Below are positions 40,666-51,715 of a stretch of DNA of 64,000 nt, in pieces. The stretch comes from Caenorhabditis remanei (taxonomy: Eukaryota > Nematoda > Chromadorea > Rhabditida > Rhabditidae): NCBI RefSeq assembly GCF_010183535.1, contig NW_026526143.1:1-64000 (forward strand), read 5' to 3'. Both the position numbers and the translations under genes were made by a program. Numbering within the stretch: the stretch's first letter is position 1; each line of letters begins with the position of its first letter. The notes under the pieces were generated by a model that was not told the DNA's origin, searched no databases, and was given only the letters and a program-made list of their open reading frames with translations.

Positions 40666-43533
40666 TCACTTTGGTTTATGTGTAACATGGCCTGGTAGCT
40701 TGAGCGAGACATTGTCTCTTATACAGATAAGAGACATTGGACGACGGGAGGAGGAACTTAACCTGACATGGGTCTCAAGACTAGGAAAATATGAAGCGCC
40801 GATTATAAGATTGTATAAGAGAAGTAGTTGCGCTTTGAGCCTACGGTGGCGCATAGAAAAGAGGTCAAGTTGGGAGAGGCGATCCGAGCAGGAACAATAA
40901 GGTGTGTTACAGCGTTGAAGAATTTTCCGCGAAAAGAATCTGAGAGGAGTTTCGAGCTTGTGCACTAGTTTAGATGATGGGGGAGGCGAATAAACGACGG
41001 AGCAGTATTCAACTAGAGGGAGTACGTAAGTTTTGAATAGGAAGATATAAAATTGGGGAGAGTTGGATTTGAAAGATTTCAGTAGTTGTTTTGAACGGAG
41101 TAAGGCGAGAGCAACAGCCCGATTAATGTGTCTAGTGAACTTGAGATTAGGTTCTATTAATAAACCTAAATCCCTAACAGAATCAACGGAATCAATGAGG
41201 GAACCTCCAATAGTGTACGGGTGAGAAGAGTTTCGAGGTCCGAGACGAAGAAGGGCAGTCTTAGAGTGGGCCAGAGGTAAGGAGTTATCAGAAGCCCAAG
41301 ACTCTACCAAGTCTATTCCCATTTGAAGTGCTAGAGGATCATGAGAGTAAAGCTTAATATCGTCAGCGAAAGCTGCGATACATAGCGATGAAATGTCAGC
41401 AAGTTTGAGCAGGAGATCATTAATAAAGACTAAAAACAGGAGAGGGCCAGAGACGGAGCCCTGGGGGACACCGGAGGGGATAGAAGCAGAGGGAGTGCCA
41501 ACGAAGTCGTCAATCTTGACAGAGAATGTTCGATCGGACAGAAAATCAGTAAGCCAGGAAATGATATTACTAGGGATTCCGAAGCTGTCAAGTTTCGAAA
41601 TAAGAAATTGGTGGTCCATTTGATCGAATGCCTTGCGGAAGTCGAAATAGACAACGTCAAGAGACTTGTGACTGGAGAGTAATAATCGGTATTCAGAGAT
41701 GGAGTGGACAAGTGAGCTAGAGCAAGATCGTTTAGACAGAAACCCGTGTTGAAATCTGCTTATATTGCGGAAAAGATTAATCTTAATATAATTGCACAAG
41801 ATACGCTCACAGACACGAGAAAAAGGGTCTGTGAGCGATATCGGGCGGTAGTTTTCAGGAGAGGTCAAGGATCCTTTTTTGGGAATTGGGATGATGATAG
41901 CGTGTTTCCAAGAAGCAGGGACGTGTGACTTAAGAAAAGAGTCAGAGTAGATTATTGACAACGGAATAGCGAGGGTGGTAGCGCAGTTACGAATGATATA
42001 GAAGTTGGCATGATGGGTTGTGAAACCGCAACGGGGAGGGACTTTACGAAGCGTGTTCTCGATGATCCAGGGAAGAAAAAGCTCAGAAGGGGAGATATTA
42101 TTGCTAGAATTGTTCGACACCGGGATAAGCGAGCTGGACGGGGAAAGATTGTAGTTGCTAAAAAATACAGATGAGAATATGGATGATTTAGCTGCGTTGG
42201 AGGATATCAGTTGATTATTGACGTAAAGAGGAGGTATTTTGGGGGAGGTTCTAGTACGCTTCTTGATAAGTAGTCGGGCGGAGCGGGAGTTGGGAGCCGA
42301 TAAAATTTTTCGCTCCTCAGTAACCATGTTGGACTTGATTCTTTTGGAAGTAGAAGCAATGAGGGTACGAAGTCGGAAGATTTGGTCCGCCGGAGGATTG
42401 GGAAGTTTTAAAAGTTTTGAGTATCTTTGACGAGCACGTTTGAGTTGACGGATAGAGAAGGAAGTCCGATGAGTTTTAGGAGGCGTGGATAAAGGAGTAT
42501 GGGAGATGATAAAATCAGACAACATTTTAGAAAAGAGTGCAAACTTGTCAGTAGGGGAAGAAATAGAACTGAGGACTAAATCCCAGTCTACGTTAGCGAT
42601 ATCAGCGTTGAGGGATTTGAAATCACACTTCTTGTAATTCAAGCGATGTTCATTACGAAATGTAGGAGAAGTTGGCAAGGAGGCTGAGGAGTGGTTACTA
42701 ACGGTAGTAATTAGAGAGAAATCAACACTGAAATGATCCGAGTTGAGTAATGGTGGCTCCTTAGAGATGTGGGGAATCGCAATATCAGGGGAAGAAAGAA
42801 CAAGGTCAAGAATGTTGGAAGATGTGGCAGAAGTACGAGTGGGAAAGGTGACGTTCTGGTAGAGACCTTTAGACTGGAGGAATAAGGATAATGGATGATT
42901 AGAAGATGGAGGATTCCAGGTAAGAGATGGGTAATTAAAATCTCCTGCGAGGATGCAAGATTTTAGAGGGAGATATTCATCAAGATGATCAATTAGGGCT
43001 AGTGATTGAGCTGAGGAAGCGTCTGGTGGACGGTAGACTAAGAAGAAATTAAAGGGCGTAAAAAGAGTGGAAGAATGAACTGAAGGAGAGATAAGACAAG
43101 CTAAAATTTCAGATTGGTGAAGCGGGTAATGGTGGGACATGTTGATATCAAGGGTGGAAAGGGAGAGAGAGTTCTTATAAATAAAAGCAACTCCTCCACC
43201 ACTATTTTTACGGTGAACAGTATTAGAACGGTCGAACCTGAGGATGGATAAGTCATGCAAGGAGAAAAGAGAAAAGGGAATAGTGTCGTCGAGAAATGTT
43301 TCGGTAAGAGCTAGAAGATGGTACCCAGAGGAGAGGAAGAGATCAATCAATAGTGAAATTTTAGCGAGCGTGGAAATGCCTCTTATATTGGCAAGCAAAA
43401 GTTTGAGACCCATGTCAGGTATTTTAGAAGTGGAAGTATCAGGAGCTGGAGAGGAGACAGGAGGTGAGGAATGAGATGAAACGTATGAGAGGTCTAAAAA
43501 CGAGTGGGTAGGTCTAGAATTGGGGAAGGTCAA
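40666..43533 (-). CDS. LINE ORF2: endonuclease and reverse transcriptase (955 aa)
   Basis: N-terminal apurinic-like endonuclease: LLLANIRGIS, LTETFL, LAGDFNYPSLTW and LNSDHFSVDF are the usual metal-binding and catalytic blocks, the last with the SDH motif. Central reverse transcriptase: YRPISLTD, VYFDFRKAFDQMDH, SGVPQGSVSGPLLF and the catalytic FADDIKLY at about residue 700. The C-terminal region has LLRSKQLLKSF and a Cys/His patch (RCNTPYCSCSDR). The length is normal for CR1/Jockey-type ORF2. It nicks genomic DNA and copies its own RNA at the nick. Intact, so potentially active. Confidence 0.92.
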   Translation of the reverse strand: MTFPNSRPTHSFLDLSYVSSHSSPPVSSPAPDTSTSKIPDMGLKLLLANIRGISTLAKISLLIDLFLSSGYHLLALTETFLDDTIPFSLFSLHDLSILRFDRSNTVHRKNSGGGVAFIYKNSLSLSTLDINMSHHYPLHQSEILACLISPSVHSSTLFTPFNFFLVYRPPDASSAQSLALIDHLDEYLPLKSCILAGDFNYPSLTWNPPSSNHPLSLFLQSKGLYQNVTFPTRTSATSSNILDLVLSSPDIAIPHISKEPPLLNSDHFSVDFSLITTVSNHSSASLPTSPTFRNEHRLNYKKCDFKSLNADIANVDWDLVLSSISSPTDKFALFSKMLSDFIISHTPLSTPPKTHRTSFSIRQLKRARQRYSKLLKLPNPPADQIFRLRTLIASTSKRIKSNMVTEERKILSAPNSRSARLLIKKRTRTSPKIPPLYVNNQLISSNAAKSSIFSSVFFSNYNLSPSSSLIPVSNNSSNNISPSELFLPWIIENTLRKVPPRCGFTTHHANFYIIRNCATTLAIPLSIIYSDSFLKSHVPASWKHAIIIPIPKKGSLTSPENYRPISLTDPFSRVCERILCNYIKINLFRNISRFQHGFLSKRSCSSSLVHSISEYRLLLSSHKSLDVVYFDFRKAFDQMDHQFLISKLDSFGIPSNIISWLTDFLSDRTFSVKIDDFVGTPSASIPSGVPQGSVSGPLLFLVFINDLLLKLADISSLCIAAFADDIKLYSHDPLALQMGIDLVESWASDNSLPLAHSKTALLRLGPRNSSHPYTIGGSLIDSVDSVRDLGLLIEPNLKFTRHINRAVALALLRSKQLLKSFKSNSPQFYIFLFKTYVLPLVEYCSVVYSPPPSSKLVHKLETPLRFFSRKILQRCNTPYCSCSDRLSQLDLFSMRHRRLKAQLLLLYNLIIGASYFPSLETHVRLSSSSRRPMSLICIRDNVSLKLPGHVTHKPK

Positions 43534-43592
43534 ATGAGCAACGGGGCAAGAAGTTGGAGAGGGAGAAAATGAGGAGGCGGCAAATCGGGAGT

Positions 43593-44408
43593 CTAGAGAA
43601 AAGGAAGCGGATTCTTGTTGACGCGGTAATTGATATCAGACATGATGAAGATAGTCTTTCCAGCTTTCTTGTTCTCGTCGTAGACGTGCTTGCGAGAAGC
43701 ACGGAGTGTTTCCCATTCAGGACGAGTCAGATCTCTTCGAGCACGTGGTTTCGACGGCATGGCAAGGATATCAGGGTTGGTACGACGAGCAATGTGGAAT
43801 CCGTGTAGGAACGAGTCACGGTCGGAGCTGGATTCAAATTGAACTTTCAAAGGGCGGTACATTGACTTGCATTCGTGACGATGGATCTTGACTGGCACTG
43901 GAAGGTTGTTGGAGGATGCAAGATTCTGGAGAATGCGGAGTTGCTTTGTATCTTGCTCCTTGTCGTTGCGATCATCAGGGAAGCGTTCGATGACAACCCG
44001 TGTAGCTTTATCGATCAATTTAGCGGCCTCCCGCGCGATTTCCAATTTATCCAAGTGATTCGGCGTGAAAGAGGAGACCTTTGGGACGGAATTGGGGTTG
44101 GCACCAGCATTCTTAGAAGTCACGGAAGCATAAGACGTGGGAAAAATTGATTGCGGGAATGCTTCATCGAAAACAGGAGGTGCCAATACGGGAAGTCCGA
44201 TAGGTGACATATCTGGAAGTGGCTCACAAGTCAGAGCAATTTTCTCACCGAGTGTTTTTGATGCAGATTCGATGATACCCGACCTCAGTTCGTTGATGAT
44301 TGCAGTGAGCTTCAACACATGATTGAAAAGTTCCATGTAATCCGAGTAGGCAACGAATTGAGGCAGATCGTCCGGCAACGTATCAGTATGTTTCCGTTTC
44401 GACATCAT
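43593..44408 (-). CDS. LINE ORF1 nucleic-acid-binding protein (271 aa)
   Basis: Starts MMSKRKHTDTLPDDL. An N-terminal helical segment (YMELFNHVLKLTAIINEL) probably drives oligomerisation. The C-terminal half, with NNLPVPVKIHRHECKSMYRP, VQFESSSDRDSFLHGF and LTRPEWETLRASRKH, has the look of the RNA-recognition-like ORF1 domain of nematode CR1/Sam-type elements. It would coat the element RNA. Frame intact. Confidence 0.75.
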   Translation of the reverse strand: MMSKRKHTDTLPDDLPQFVAYSDYMELFNHVLKLTAIINELRSGIIESASKTLGEKIALTCEPLPDMSPIGLPVLAPPVFDEAFPQSIFPTSYASVTSKNAGANPNSVPKVSSFTPNHLDKLEIAREAAKLIDKATRVVIERFPDDRNDKEQDTKQLRILQNLASSNNLPVPVKIHRHECKSMYRPLKVQFESSSDRDSFLHGFHIARRTNPDILAMPSKPRARRDLTRPEWETLRASRKHVYDENKKAGKTIFIMSDINYRVNKNPLPFL

Positions 44409-44534
44409 TAGCGTAGATATTCAATAGTCAGAGTAATTATATCACATATGAAGAATATAGGATAGATATCGAATAGAGAATATGTAGCGGGGTAGCGATC
44501 AATAGGGCAATGAGAGCAAAGGGGATGCAACGTC

Positions 44535-44760
44535 TCGCTAGCGAGAAAAAAAGGAGGAATGAGAAAAAAAGGAGGAATGAGAAAAAGGAGGAATGAAAAA
44601 AAGGAGGAATGAAAAAAAGGAGGAATGAAAAAAAGGAGGAATGAAAAAAAAGGAGGAATGAAAAAAAGGAGGAATGAAAAAAAGGAGGAATGAAAAAAAG
44701 GAGGAATGAAAAAAGGAGGAATGAAAAAAGGAGGAATGAAAAAAAGGAGGAATGAAAATT
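44535..44760 (-). repeat. 15-18-bp tandem array at the LINE 5' side
   Basis: About fourteen units of GGAGGAATGAAAAAAA with variable A-run length. The array lies just upstream of ORF1 in the direction of LINE transcription and could be a 5' UTR promoter array, or a separate minisatellite. Frames through it give a Phe/His/Ser repeat with no support for translation. Confidence 0.85.
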
Positions 44761-45770
44761 TTTTTTTTGATTTCACTTTCAATCAGGCCCAATTTATTCC
44801 CACACTCTTAAATTTAAGTTTTCTCTCTATACATCATAATCCTCTTACTAATCATACTGCCCCTCAAATTTGAAACTCTTTATGTAAATAACATGTCCCT
44901 ATTTTAATTTTGACAGTTACTCTTTTCTCTGTCCCTTTCCCAATGCAAAATTCTTTCATGCTATTCTCTTTTCGTAGTTACCGGTTTTACTTATCAGGTT
45001 TAGCCTCCCTCGTGAGGGAGTAATTAAAAATTGGATAAATAAATATTGTTTACTTCTCAGCTTTTGAACTTTTCAGATATTTTCAGAATTTTGTGATATA
45101 TGTATACACACGGACGTTCGACGTCTAAGAGGCATCAAACAAACAACACCTGGAAAACACTATATCCGTTCATCTCCGTTCGCCCACCTGGTTTGCCTGT
45201 CACTACGTTCATGAAAAATCGGTGCTGTCTTAAAAACCTCCGTCTTGAATACCGACCCAGAAGTGTCGCATTCATTATCTTATTTATCTTTCCTTTTGGC
45301 ACGCCCACCCAACATAACCAGGTTTTTTTCCTCTTTCATTCGAAAAGTGGCATCATTTTCACCAAAGGCTTTGCTAAAAACATTTCTTGAACCAAAACGT
45401 TTAAATAAAAATATGGGAGAACAGTTCGGAGTCAGTTAATGATTATACTAGAGAAAGGTGTAAATTGATCAAGGGAAACTGTATTAGAAGGCCACCTTTA
45501 TTGTTCAAAAAGTCTGTCTGAGGGCACCATTATTAGAGGGGCATTTCAAATTAAAATTCTACGGGATACCGAATTTTCTTTTCTTCTTTCGTAATACAAG
45601 CTACACATCAACAAATTAACTTTTCCATGATTTGTTGTCTTGTTTCAGCGACTACCGCGCTCTACTGTATTTTCCGAGTTTCACCATTTCTGACTTGGCG
45701 ATAAATGTGATAAGACACGGTTTCCAAATATGCTATAAATAACAATACAGATGCTTCATTGAAAAAAAAA
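44761..45770. other. Intergenic region
   Basis: AT-rich, with no supported gene or repeat. Short frames at 45100-45439 overlap in two registers and lack codon or splice support. Confidence 0.4.
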
Positions 45771-46132
45771 TTCAAAAATTCAAAAATTCAGATATCAGGA
45801 GTTGACACGGTGCCAGCTGCAGTAGTGCTCGCTACAACCTCCATTTTAAACATCTAATAACAACAATAGATAAATCTTTTCGAGAGGAACGTGCTCTTGT
45901 CACAGAACATCACAAGCTCACGATCCTCTCCCATTTTGAGAGTTATACTATTACCATAAATTATTTTCTCCCTCGCTTCAACAGCACCAAAATGCGTCTT
46001 CGAATGCTCCAGAATGCCAAGAACGTCCTCGAATTGTGTCTGCGCCCAACTGAAGCGTGTCCCAATCTCACGGCCGGTGGTAATCCAGTCCTGAAAACAA
46101 ACCGATTGAACTTTGTCGCTAATTATACACAC
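45770..46132 (-). pseudogene. Gene fragment, inverted copy 1
   Basis: The minus-strand acceptor TTTTCAG (about 46095) is followed by an exon encoding DWITTGREIGTRFSWAQTQF, then FEDVLGILEHSKTHF and KMGEDRELVMFC. A 3'-flank of Ala/Thr-rich tail plus TTTTTGAATTTTTG follows. The plus-strand copy at 48095-48440 has the same order with several differences. This copy is missing about 12 codons (HFDADEAGSNLEYYLSD region) and shifts frame near the end. Family unknown. Confidence 0.5.
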
Positions 46133-48090
46133 CTTTCTTACCTCTACACGATGTTGATTTTGAAGACGAAGAAGTTGGTCGGTCGGCGGCTATAACCCAA
46201 ATATGGTGAGGTTCTTGCAGGTTCTGATCTGGAAGAAGACACGTTTTTGAAAAATTTCAATTTTTAACGTTCCAGTTTCAATCAGCTATTTCTTTTATCA
46301 AAATTGATATCCAGCGTGAAAAATTCACCAGGGACGTCCAGAACAAATACTAAACACCAATCACGCAATCAGCTACAAGTTTTGTGCGAAAATCAAAATT
46401 TTTATAAAATTTGATAAGTTTCAGATCATTTTCGATGTACTAGTCCAGAAAACACGTGAAACAGTCGGAAACTAACAGAAAATGCGAAAAAATGACTAAA
46501 ATCTAAAATTTCGAAATAGTTCCAAAAATTTCCCTAATGGATAATTTTCTGAAACTTGTATTTCTGATAGGAAAACTTAGTTTTTTCCTATTTCAGCGAA
46601 AAAAAATCAATTCAAGTGCAATTAAAAAAAAACATACTCACCTTTTCAAACTTTCAAAATTGACACCAGCGCCAGAAGCCGAATAAAAATAAAAATTATA
46701 AATTAGAATTTAATAAAAATAGAAATAAATTGGTTTGGCTGCCATTCAGTAGGCAACTTTGGAGTAGACTGAACTGTTCTCGTGAGGTTGTATTTCTTTT
46801 CTAATAAACGATGCTCCGAAATTCCGTTTTTGGTTAAACAACGCGCTGATGTTATTGCACATTGTTTTATAGAGAGCTCTCAGACAAGATACGACGATAG
46901 AAATAGAAAATTTGTCGAAAACAAAAATGAAATATTTGAAAACATGCGAAACTTGCAAAAAATATTCCAAAATTAGTCATATCTGGTAGAAATCAAATCT
47001 AATTGGTAGAAGTTGACTATTATCAATCGTAATTAGGCCTTTACATTGTGAAACTGATCAAAACCCGATTGAAAATCATCACAATCACTGTTATAGTCGG
47101 CTGAATTACTCAAAACTGACAAAAATTTATCAAAACTATTTGGGATTGATAAAACATGTGTTAAAAACGTTAGAATACTATCAAAATTATTCAAAGTTAA
47201 CTGAAAACTAATGAAAATCGGTCAACAGAGAAGAAAGAGTGATCTGATTCAAAATTTTCAGCCGAGCAATTGAAAAATTGGCTGGGGAGGCAAAAATACA
47301 GATATTCCGGCGTCACAATTGGAAAAACATCCTGAAAATTGTGTTGAAGCTGTTCATTTTTTGAGTGTGGTTTTCTGGTGTGGAATTGTCTTTGTGTTGG
47401 GCAATAGTTGTGCATTTCGTTGTTTCAAATCAAAAAAGAAGCAAAAACATCACCTTTATGGTCCAGTAATGAGTCCATATTTCGTAATATAATTGTAACT
47501 TGACGACTCAACTGATAACATTTTCTTCACGGTCTTTCATTTTTGAATCTACCATCGGCTGCTTGTCACAGACCGGCTGTGTCGTTCGTCTTCACTATTT
47601 CATCCGCAGGACGCAGACCATCAAGACCGTTCCAAACCACGGTGCAAAAATCATGGAGGGTAGACCGTAGAATGGCAAAGAGTGTAGAGTGATTGAGATA
47701 CAACGGCATTCTGACGATTATGAACAGTAAACCTTCTTTTCAGACCCAATAATTTTAGCACAGTCTTTGACGCTTCATAGGAGAGTGGCTTATTTTTCCA
47801 AACATCTCGGTTTTCTGTTTTTCGAACTGAGAATTCAAAAATAATTATTATTTCGTGAGGAAACAAAAGTTGGAGGGAGGAAATTGACGTGTCATCAATG
47901 CAAACAAAAGCTACTAACGATGCAGAGGGGAAAGATAAGAAAATTGCGTAGTAGATGAAATTATGTACTTATTGTGGAAGGAATGTAACTGCACATATGA
48001 AGTATGAAATGAAACTTCACACCTCATGATCTACAGCTGTTTGTAGAGGTAAGAACGTCAAATTAAAGACTAAATTCAATTTATTTGGTT
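46133..48090. other. Non-coding spacer between the two gene fragments
   Basis: AT-rich. A segment at 47040-47220 is a loose repetition of ATCAAAACT-like words. No coding sequence is supported; possible short frames at 46746-46976 and 47651-47866 are not convincing. Confidence 0.4.
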
Positions 48091-48094
48091 TCAA

Positions 48095-48418
48095 GACTGG
48101 ATTACTACTGGTCGTGGAATCGGGACACGCTTCAGTTGGGCGCAGACAAGATTTGAGGACGTTCTTGGCATTCTGAAGAATTTGAAATCGCATTTTGATG
48201 CTGATGAAGCGGGGTCAAATCTTGAGTATTATTTATCCGACAAAATCATTTATGGTAATGGTATAACTTTCAAAATGGGAGAGGATCGTGAGCTTGTGAT
48301 GTTCTGCAATAAAAGCAACATCCAGTCGGTGATGTACGTCGATAATTTATGGGCTTTTAAAATGGAGGTTGTAGCGAGCACTACTACATCTGGCATCGTG
48401 TCACCTCCAGATGTCTGA
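48095..48418 (+). CDS. Gene fragment, copy 2 (about 107 codons)
   Basis: An exon opens after TTTGGTTTCAAG and encodes LITGRGIGTRFSWAQTRF, FEDVLGILKNLKSHFDADE, NLEYYLSDKIIYGNG and KMGEDRELVMFCNKS, ending VSPPDV before TGA (48416-48418); AATAAA follows at 48445. It reads as a terminal exon of a small gene whose upstream exons I cannot place. It is the better-preserved of the inverted pair. No domain recognised. Confidence 0.4.
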   Translation, partial: DWITTGRGIGTRFSWAQTRFEDVLGILKNLKSHFDADEAGSNLEYYLSDKIIYGNGITFKMGEDRELVMFCNKSNIQSVMYVDNLWAFKMEVVASTTTSGIVSPPDV

Positions 48419-48792
48419 AATTTTTGAATTTTTGTTTTATTTTCAATAAACTAGTATAAAACAACACGTTTTGTGGTAATAATAATTGTATTGCCGATCA
48501 CAAGAATTACAACGCATTCATGAAAACACCCAAGGTATAATAAATTTATCAGCAAAGTTGTTTTTTGACTGCAAGCAATCCTAGAGTGTGCCAGCCAAGA
48601 TGCCGAAGCAAGGAATAAAATTTTAAAATATCTTTACAACAGAGAAGCGACAAGTATTAGACAACAACTGATAACTGGCCAAAAATCTCGATATGATCCA
48701 AAATTGCGACATCTCAAAATATTCCGATAAAGAAAAAATGAAAAAAGAGTGAATCCTCTGCTAGCATGTTTGCATTCGCCTGACTAATTGTC

Positions 48793-49767
48793 GGCTCTAT
48801 TACAGTTTAGGCGTCCTTTGAAAACTTGAACGTCCCTTAAAACACTTAGACGTCCCTTAAAACACTTAGACGTCCCTTGAAACATTTAGACGTCCTTTGA
48901 GGCCCAAATTTTTTTCCTGTAAATTGAAACGTCCTTTGGAATGTTTGAACGTCCCAAAAAACATTTAGACGTCCCAAAAAATATTTAAACGTCCTTTGAA
49001 ATCCGAAAAATTGTCGGAAAAATTAAGACGTCCCAAAAATTATTTAGACGTCCCAAAAAATGTTTAGACGTCCCAAAAAATGTTTAGACGACCTTTGATA
49101 TCCCACATTATGATAAATAATATTTAGACGTCCCAAAAATTATTTAGACGTCCCAAAAAATGTTTAGACGTCCCAAAAAATATTTAGACGTCCCAAAAAA
49201 ATTTAGACGTCCCTTCAAATCCCAAAATTTGGTGTTAAATATTTAGACGTCCCAAAAAATGTTTAGACGTCCTTTGAACACTTTCAGTGGCTTTTAGTGT
49301 TGGAGGGACGTCTAAACATTTTTTGAGACGTTTAAATGTTTTTTGGGACGTCTAAATGTTTTCTGGGACGTCTTATTATTTAAAACCAAATTTTCAGACT
49401 TCAAGGGACGTCTAAATATTTTTTGGGACGTCTAAATATTATTTATCATAATGTGGGATATCAAAGGACGTCTAAACATTTTTTGGGACGTCTAAATAAT
49501 TTTTGGGACGTCTAATTATTCGAAACCTAATTCTGGGACGTCAAAAGACGTCTAAATGTTTTAAGGGACGTCTATATGTTTTTTGGGACGTCTAAACATT
49601 TTTTGGGACGTCTAAACATTTCGGACGACTTTTGGGTCCCCAAAGGACGTCCAAGTTTTTTGAGGGACGTCTAAATGTTTCAAGGGACGTCTAAGTGTTT
49701 TAAGGGACGTCTAAGTGTTTTAAGGGACGTTCAAGTTTTCAAAGGACGCCTAAACTGTAATAGAGCC
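48793..49767. mobile_element. Foldback element with 9-bp target duplication (Mutator-like)
   Basis: The termini GGCTCTATTACAGTTTAGGC and its exact reverse complement face each other. CTAATTGTC is repeated exactly at 48784-48792 and 49768-49776. Nearly the whole 975 bp is built of about 20-bp units such as TTTAGACGTCCCAAAAAATG in the left half and their reverse complement in the right half, meeting near 49290. ACGTC or GACGTC occurs in almost every unit. A 9-bp duplication with long inverted ends is the hallmark of Mutator-like elements. There is no ORF. Confidence 0.85.
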
Positions 49768-50884
49768 CTAATTGTCTCTCTTATCAGTGCTCATCGCTAA
49801 AGAAGTTGAGTAATGAAAATTCTCTTATGGCAAAAGAATAGTGAGTAATCTGAATTGCCGCGCCAAGCTAAAGGTGCACCAGGATTTTAATAGCTCTAAA
49901 GAGATGAGCAATCCGAAGGCGCGGCCATCTTTGTTGATTTTGAGAAACTGTTCATGATATTCTTATTCTAGTTTGAACAGAAAATTTTCTAAAATCCGAA
50001 GAAATCAAGAAACTCCGGCAGAGCCACGAAAACTCTGGCTCTGTGTGTTTTTGCTCCCTGAATCAAATGATACTCACAGATTTCTGTTTGTTTTACAGAA
50101 AGATAAAAAGTTAAAAATAAATCGGTTACACAAATATTGTATGAAGTGTAATTAGGGCTACAAAACAAACGCATGCGCCAAACTTATCAAGGTAAATTCA
50201 AGGCCTTTACAAAATTGATTTCCTTAAATAGGAAATTTTCAAACATGCTAGCTTTTTTACTAGCTGCTCACAAAAACAGGATTAGCTTTTGTCACCTATA
50301 ATCGTTGCAATATCGGATATCAGATTCTGAATCAGCTTGAAATTTGCATTACAACAGAATTTGTGCGCACTCAAAACACCAATAAACCAGTTTTTTAGCC
50401 TTCCCTATCTTCCCCCCTCTTCCTTCCTTGTCTTCCCTCTTTTCATCCGAACACATAAAGATTTCCCGACAGTATTTCCCGACGGTGGGTGTTTGCGTTC
50501 CTTTCTAATAGCAGAAAACGTCTCATGTGCTTTTTGAATTCAAAGAGACTCCGCAGATGACCCCCGATGGATTAATTTGCCGACGTGGCATACCAGCAAA
50601 GGTGGCGGAGGGAGGCGAAGGGTGTCGTTTGTTTTATGTCTCTCAAACGTTGCACGTTCATCTGCATATACTACGAAAATTCCAAAATAACTATCTGAAA
50701 AGGTCGAACAATGAGAATTTGAAAATATTCATTTATAGAGAAAAAACTGAAATGTCAATGTGTGGGAATGAAGTGGAATTAATAGAAAATTAGAGATATT
50801 CAAGGAGGCAAGACACAGTGAGGAAAATAAAGAATGCGGAAAAGGGGAGAAAGTGGAAAATACAACTTTGGGAGGGTGTTACAA

Positions 50885-51195
50885 TATCACTGATTGTCAA
50901 ACCAAGTAAATTATGTATGAATCATAAAAAACAAAGCTAGAGCTTCGTTTTTGTAGTTAACATCTTTTTTGAGCGGACAATCCCTATAGAGTTGTGATCA
51001 TTTCAAGGGATAGCTCAAAAATCACTCTATTTTGCACTGAAATGGGACGATTTGAGAGAAATTACTTTATCAACACGTAACTCGCTAGAGAGTGCTCGTA
51101 CAAAAAGATTGTCGACTACAGAAATAGTGCTCTCTACCTTCGTTCAGTATGGTTTTCGCATAATATACCTCATGGGACAATCAGTGATGCCGTAA
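50885..51195. mobile_element. MITE-like element
   Basis: ATCACTGATTGTC at 50887 and its reverse complement GACAATCAGTGAT at 51177 bound about 310 bp of non-coding DNA with an internal match (AAATTATGTATGA against the reverse of GCATAATATACC). A third copy of the end word, GTATCACTGATTGTCCCACA, is at 53805 beside the MULE. Confidence 0.5.
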
Positions 51196-51715
51196 TAAAA
51201 AACCGATTTTTTTTTGCCAGACTCACAAACACTTTCAGAATACAAATATGTCTGTCTTGTAGCCATAATCCAACTGAAATACTCCTTTATACATACCCTG
51301 TTAACACCAAAGTGAAAATATTATGGAAACCATCCCAAGATTATCAAAAGTCACCGCGCCTTCAGGCTACTCATATCTTTAGAGTTATATAGTTTCTGCG
51401 GCACCTTTACTTTGGCGCGACTATTGGCATAACTCACTTTTTTGCCATCAACCAATTTTTTGTTACTCATTGATCTCTAGCGATGAGAACAGATAAGGAA
51501 GATGAATAGTCAGGCAAATCCAAACATGCTAGCATAGGATTTACCCTTTGCTTTTTTTGTCATTATGAGGATAATTTGAAATATCGCTATTTTGGATCAG
51601 CTTGACATTTTTGTTTGTTTGTCTGAAAGTTATCTTAAATTTTCATTGCTGACTTTGGTCTTTCAACTGGCACATTTTAACAAGATTTCTTGCAGACTGC
51701 AAACTACCATGAAAA

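Larger units (their letters stand above)
40610..44530 (-). mobile_element. CR1-type non-LTR retrotransposon, nearly intact
   Basis: Minus-strand element with ORF1 (43593-44408) and a long ORF2 (40666-43533) separated by about 60 bp. No frame breaks are seen in either ORF, suggesting recent activity. The 5' side borders a tandem array (44535-44760). The exact 3' end and target duplication could not be set by eye. Confidence 0.85.
48560..51715. mobile_element. Older element with long terminal inverted repeats, interrupted
   Basis: The left part (48560-48792 continuing at 49777-49950) matches the reverse complement of 51340-51700, with about 75-80 percent identity by eye: shared blocks include TGTGCCAG, ATGCTAGCATG-like CTAGCATGTTTG, GCCTGACTA, CTCATCGCTA and GCCGCGCC-type ends. 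The foldback element sits inside the left repeat. The core (49950-51340) holds no transposase. A non-autonomous DNA transposon is the best reading. Confidence 0.55.

Noticed and set aside
44408..44792. Phe/His/Ser-rich frames
   Set aside because: They read through the GGAGGAATGAAAAAAA array in two registers; unit length and not coding constraint keeps them open.
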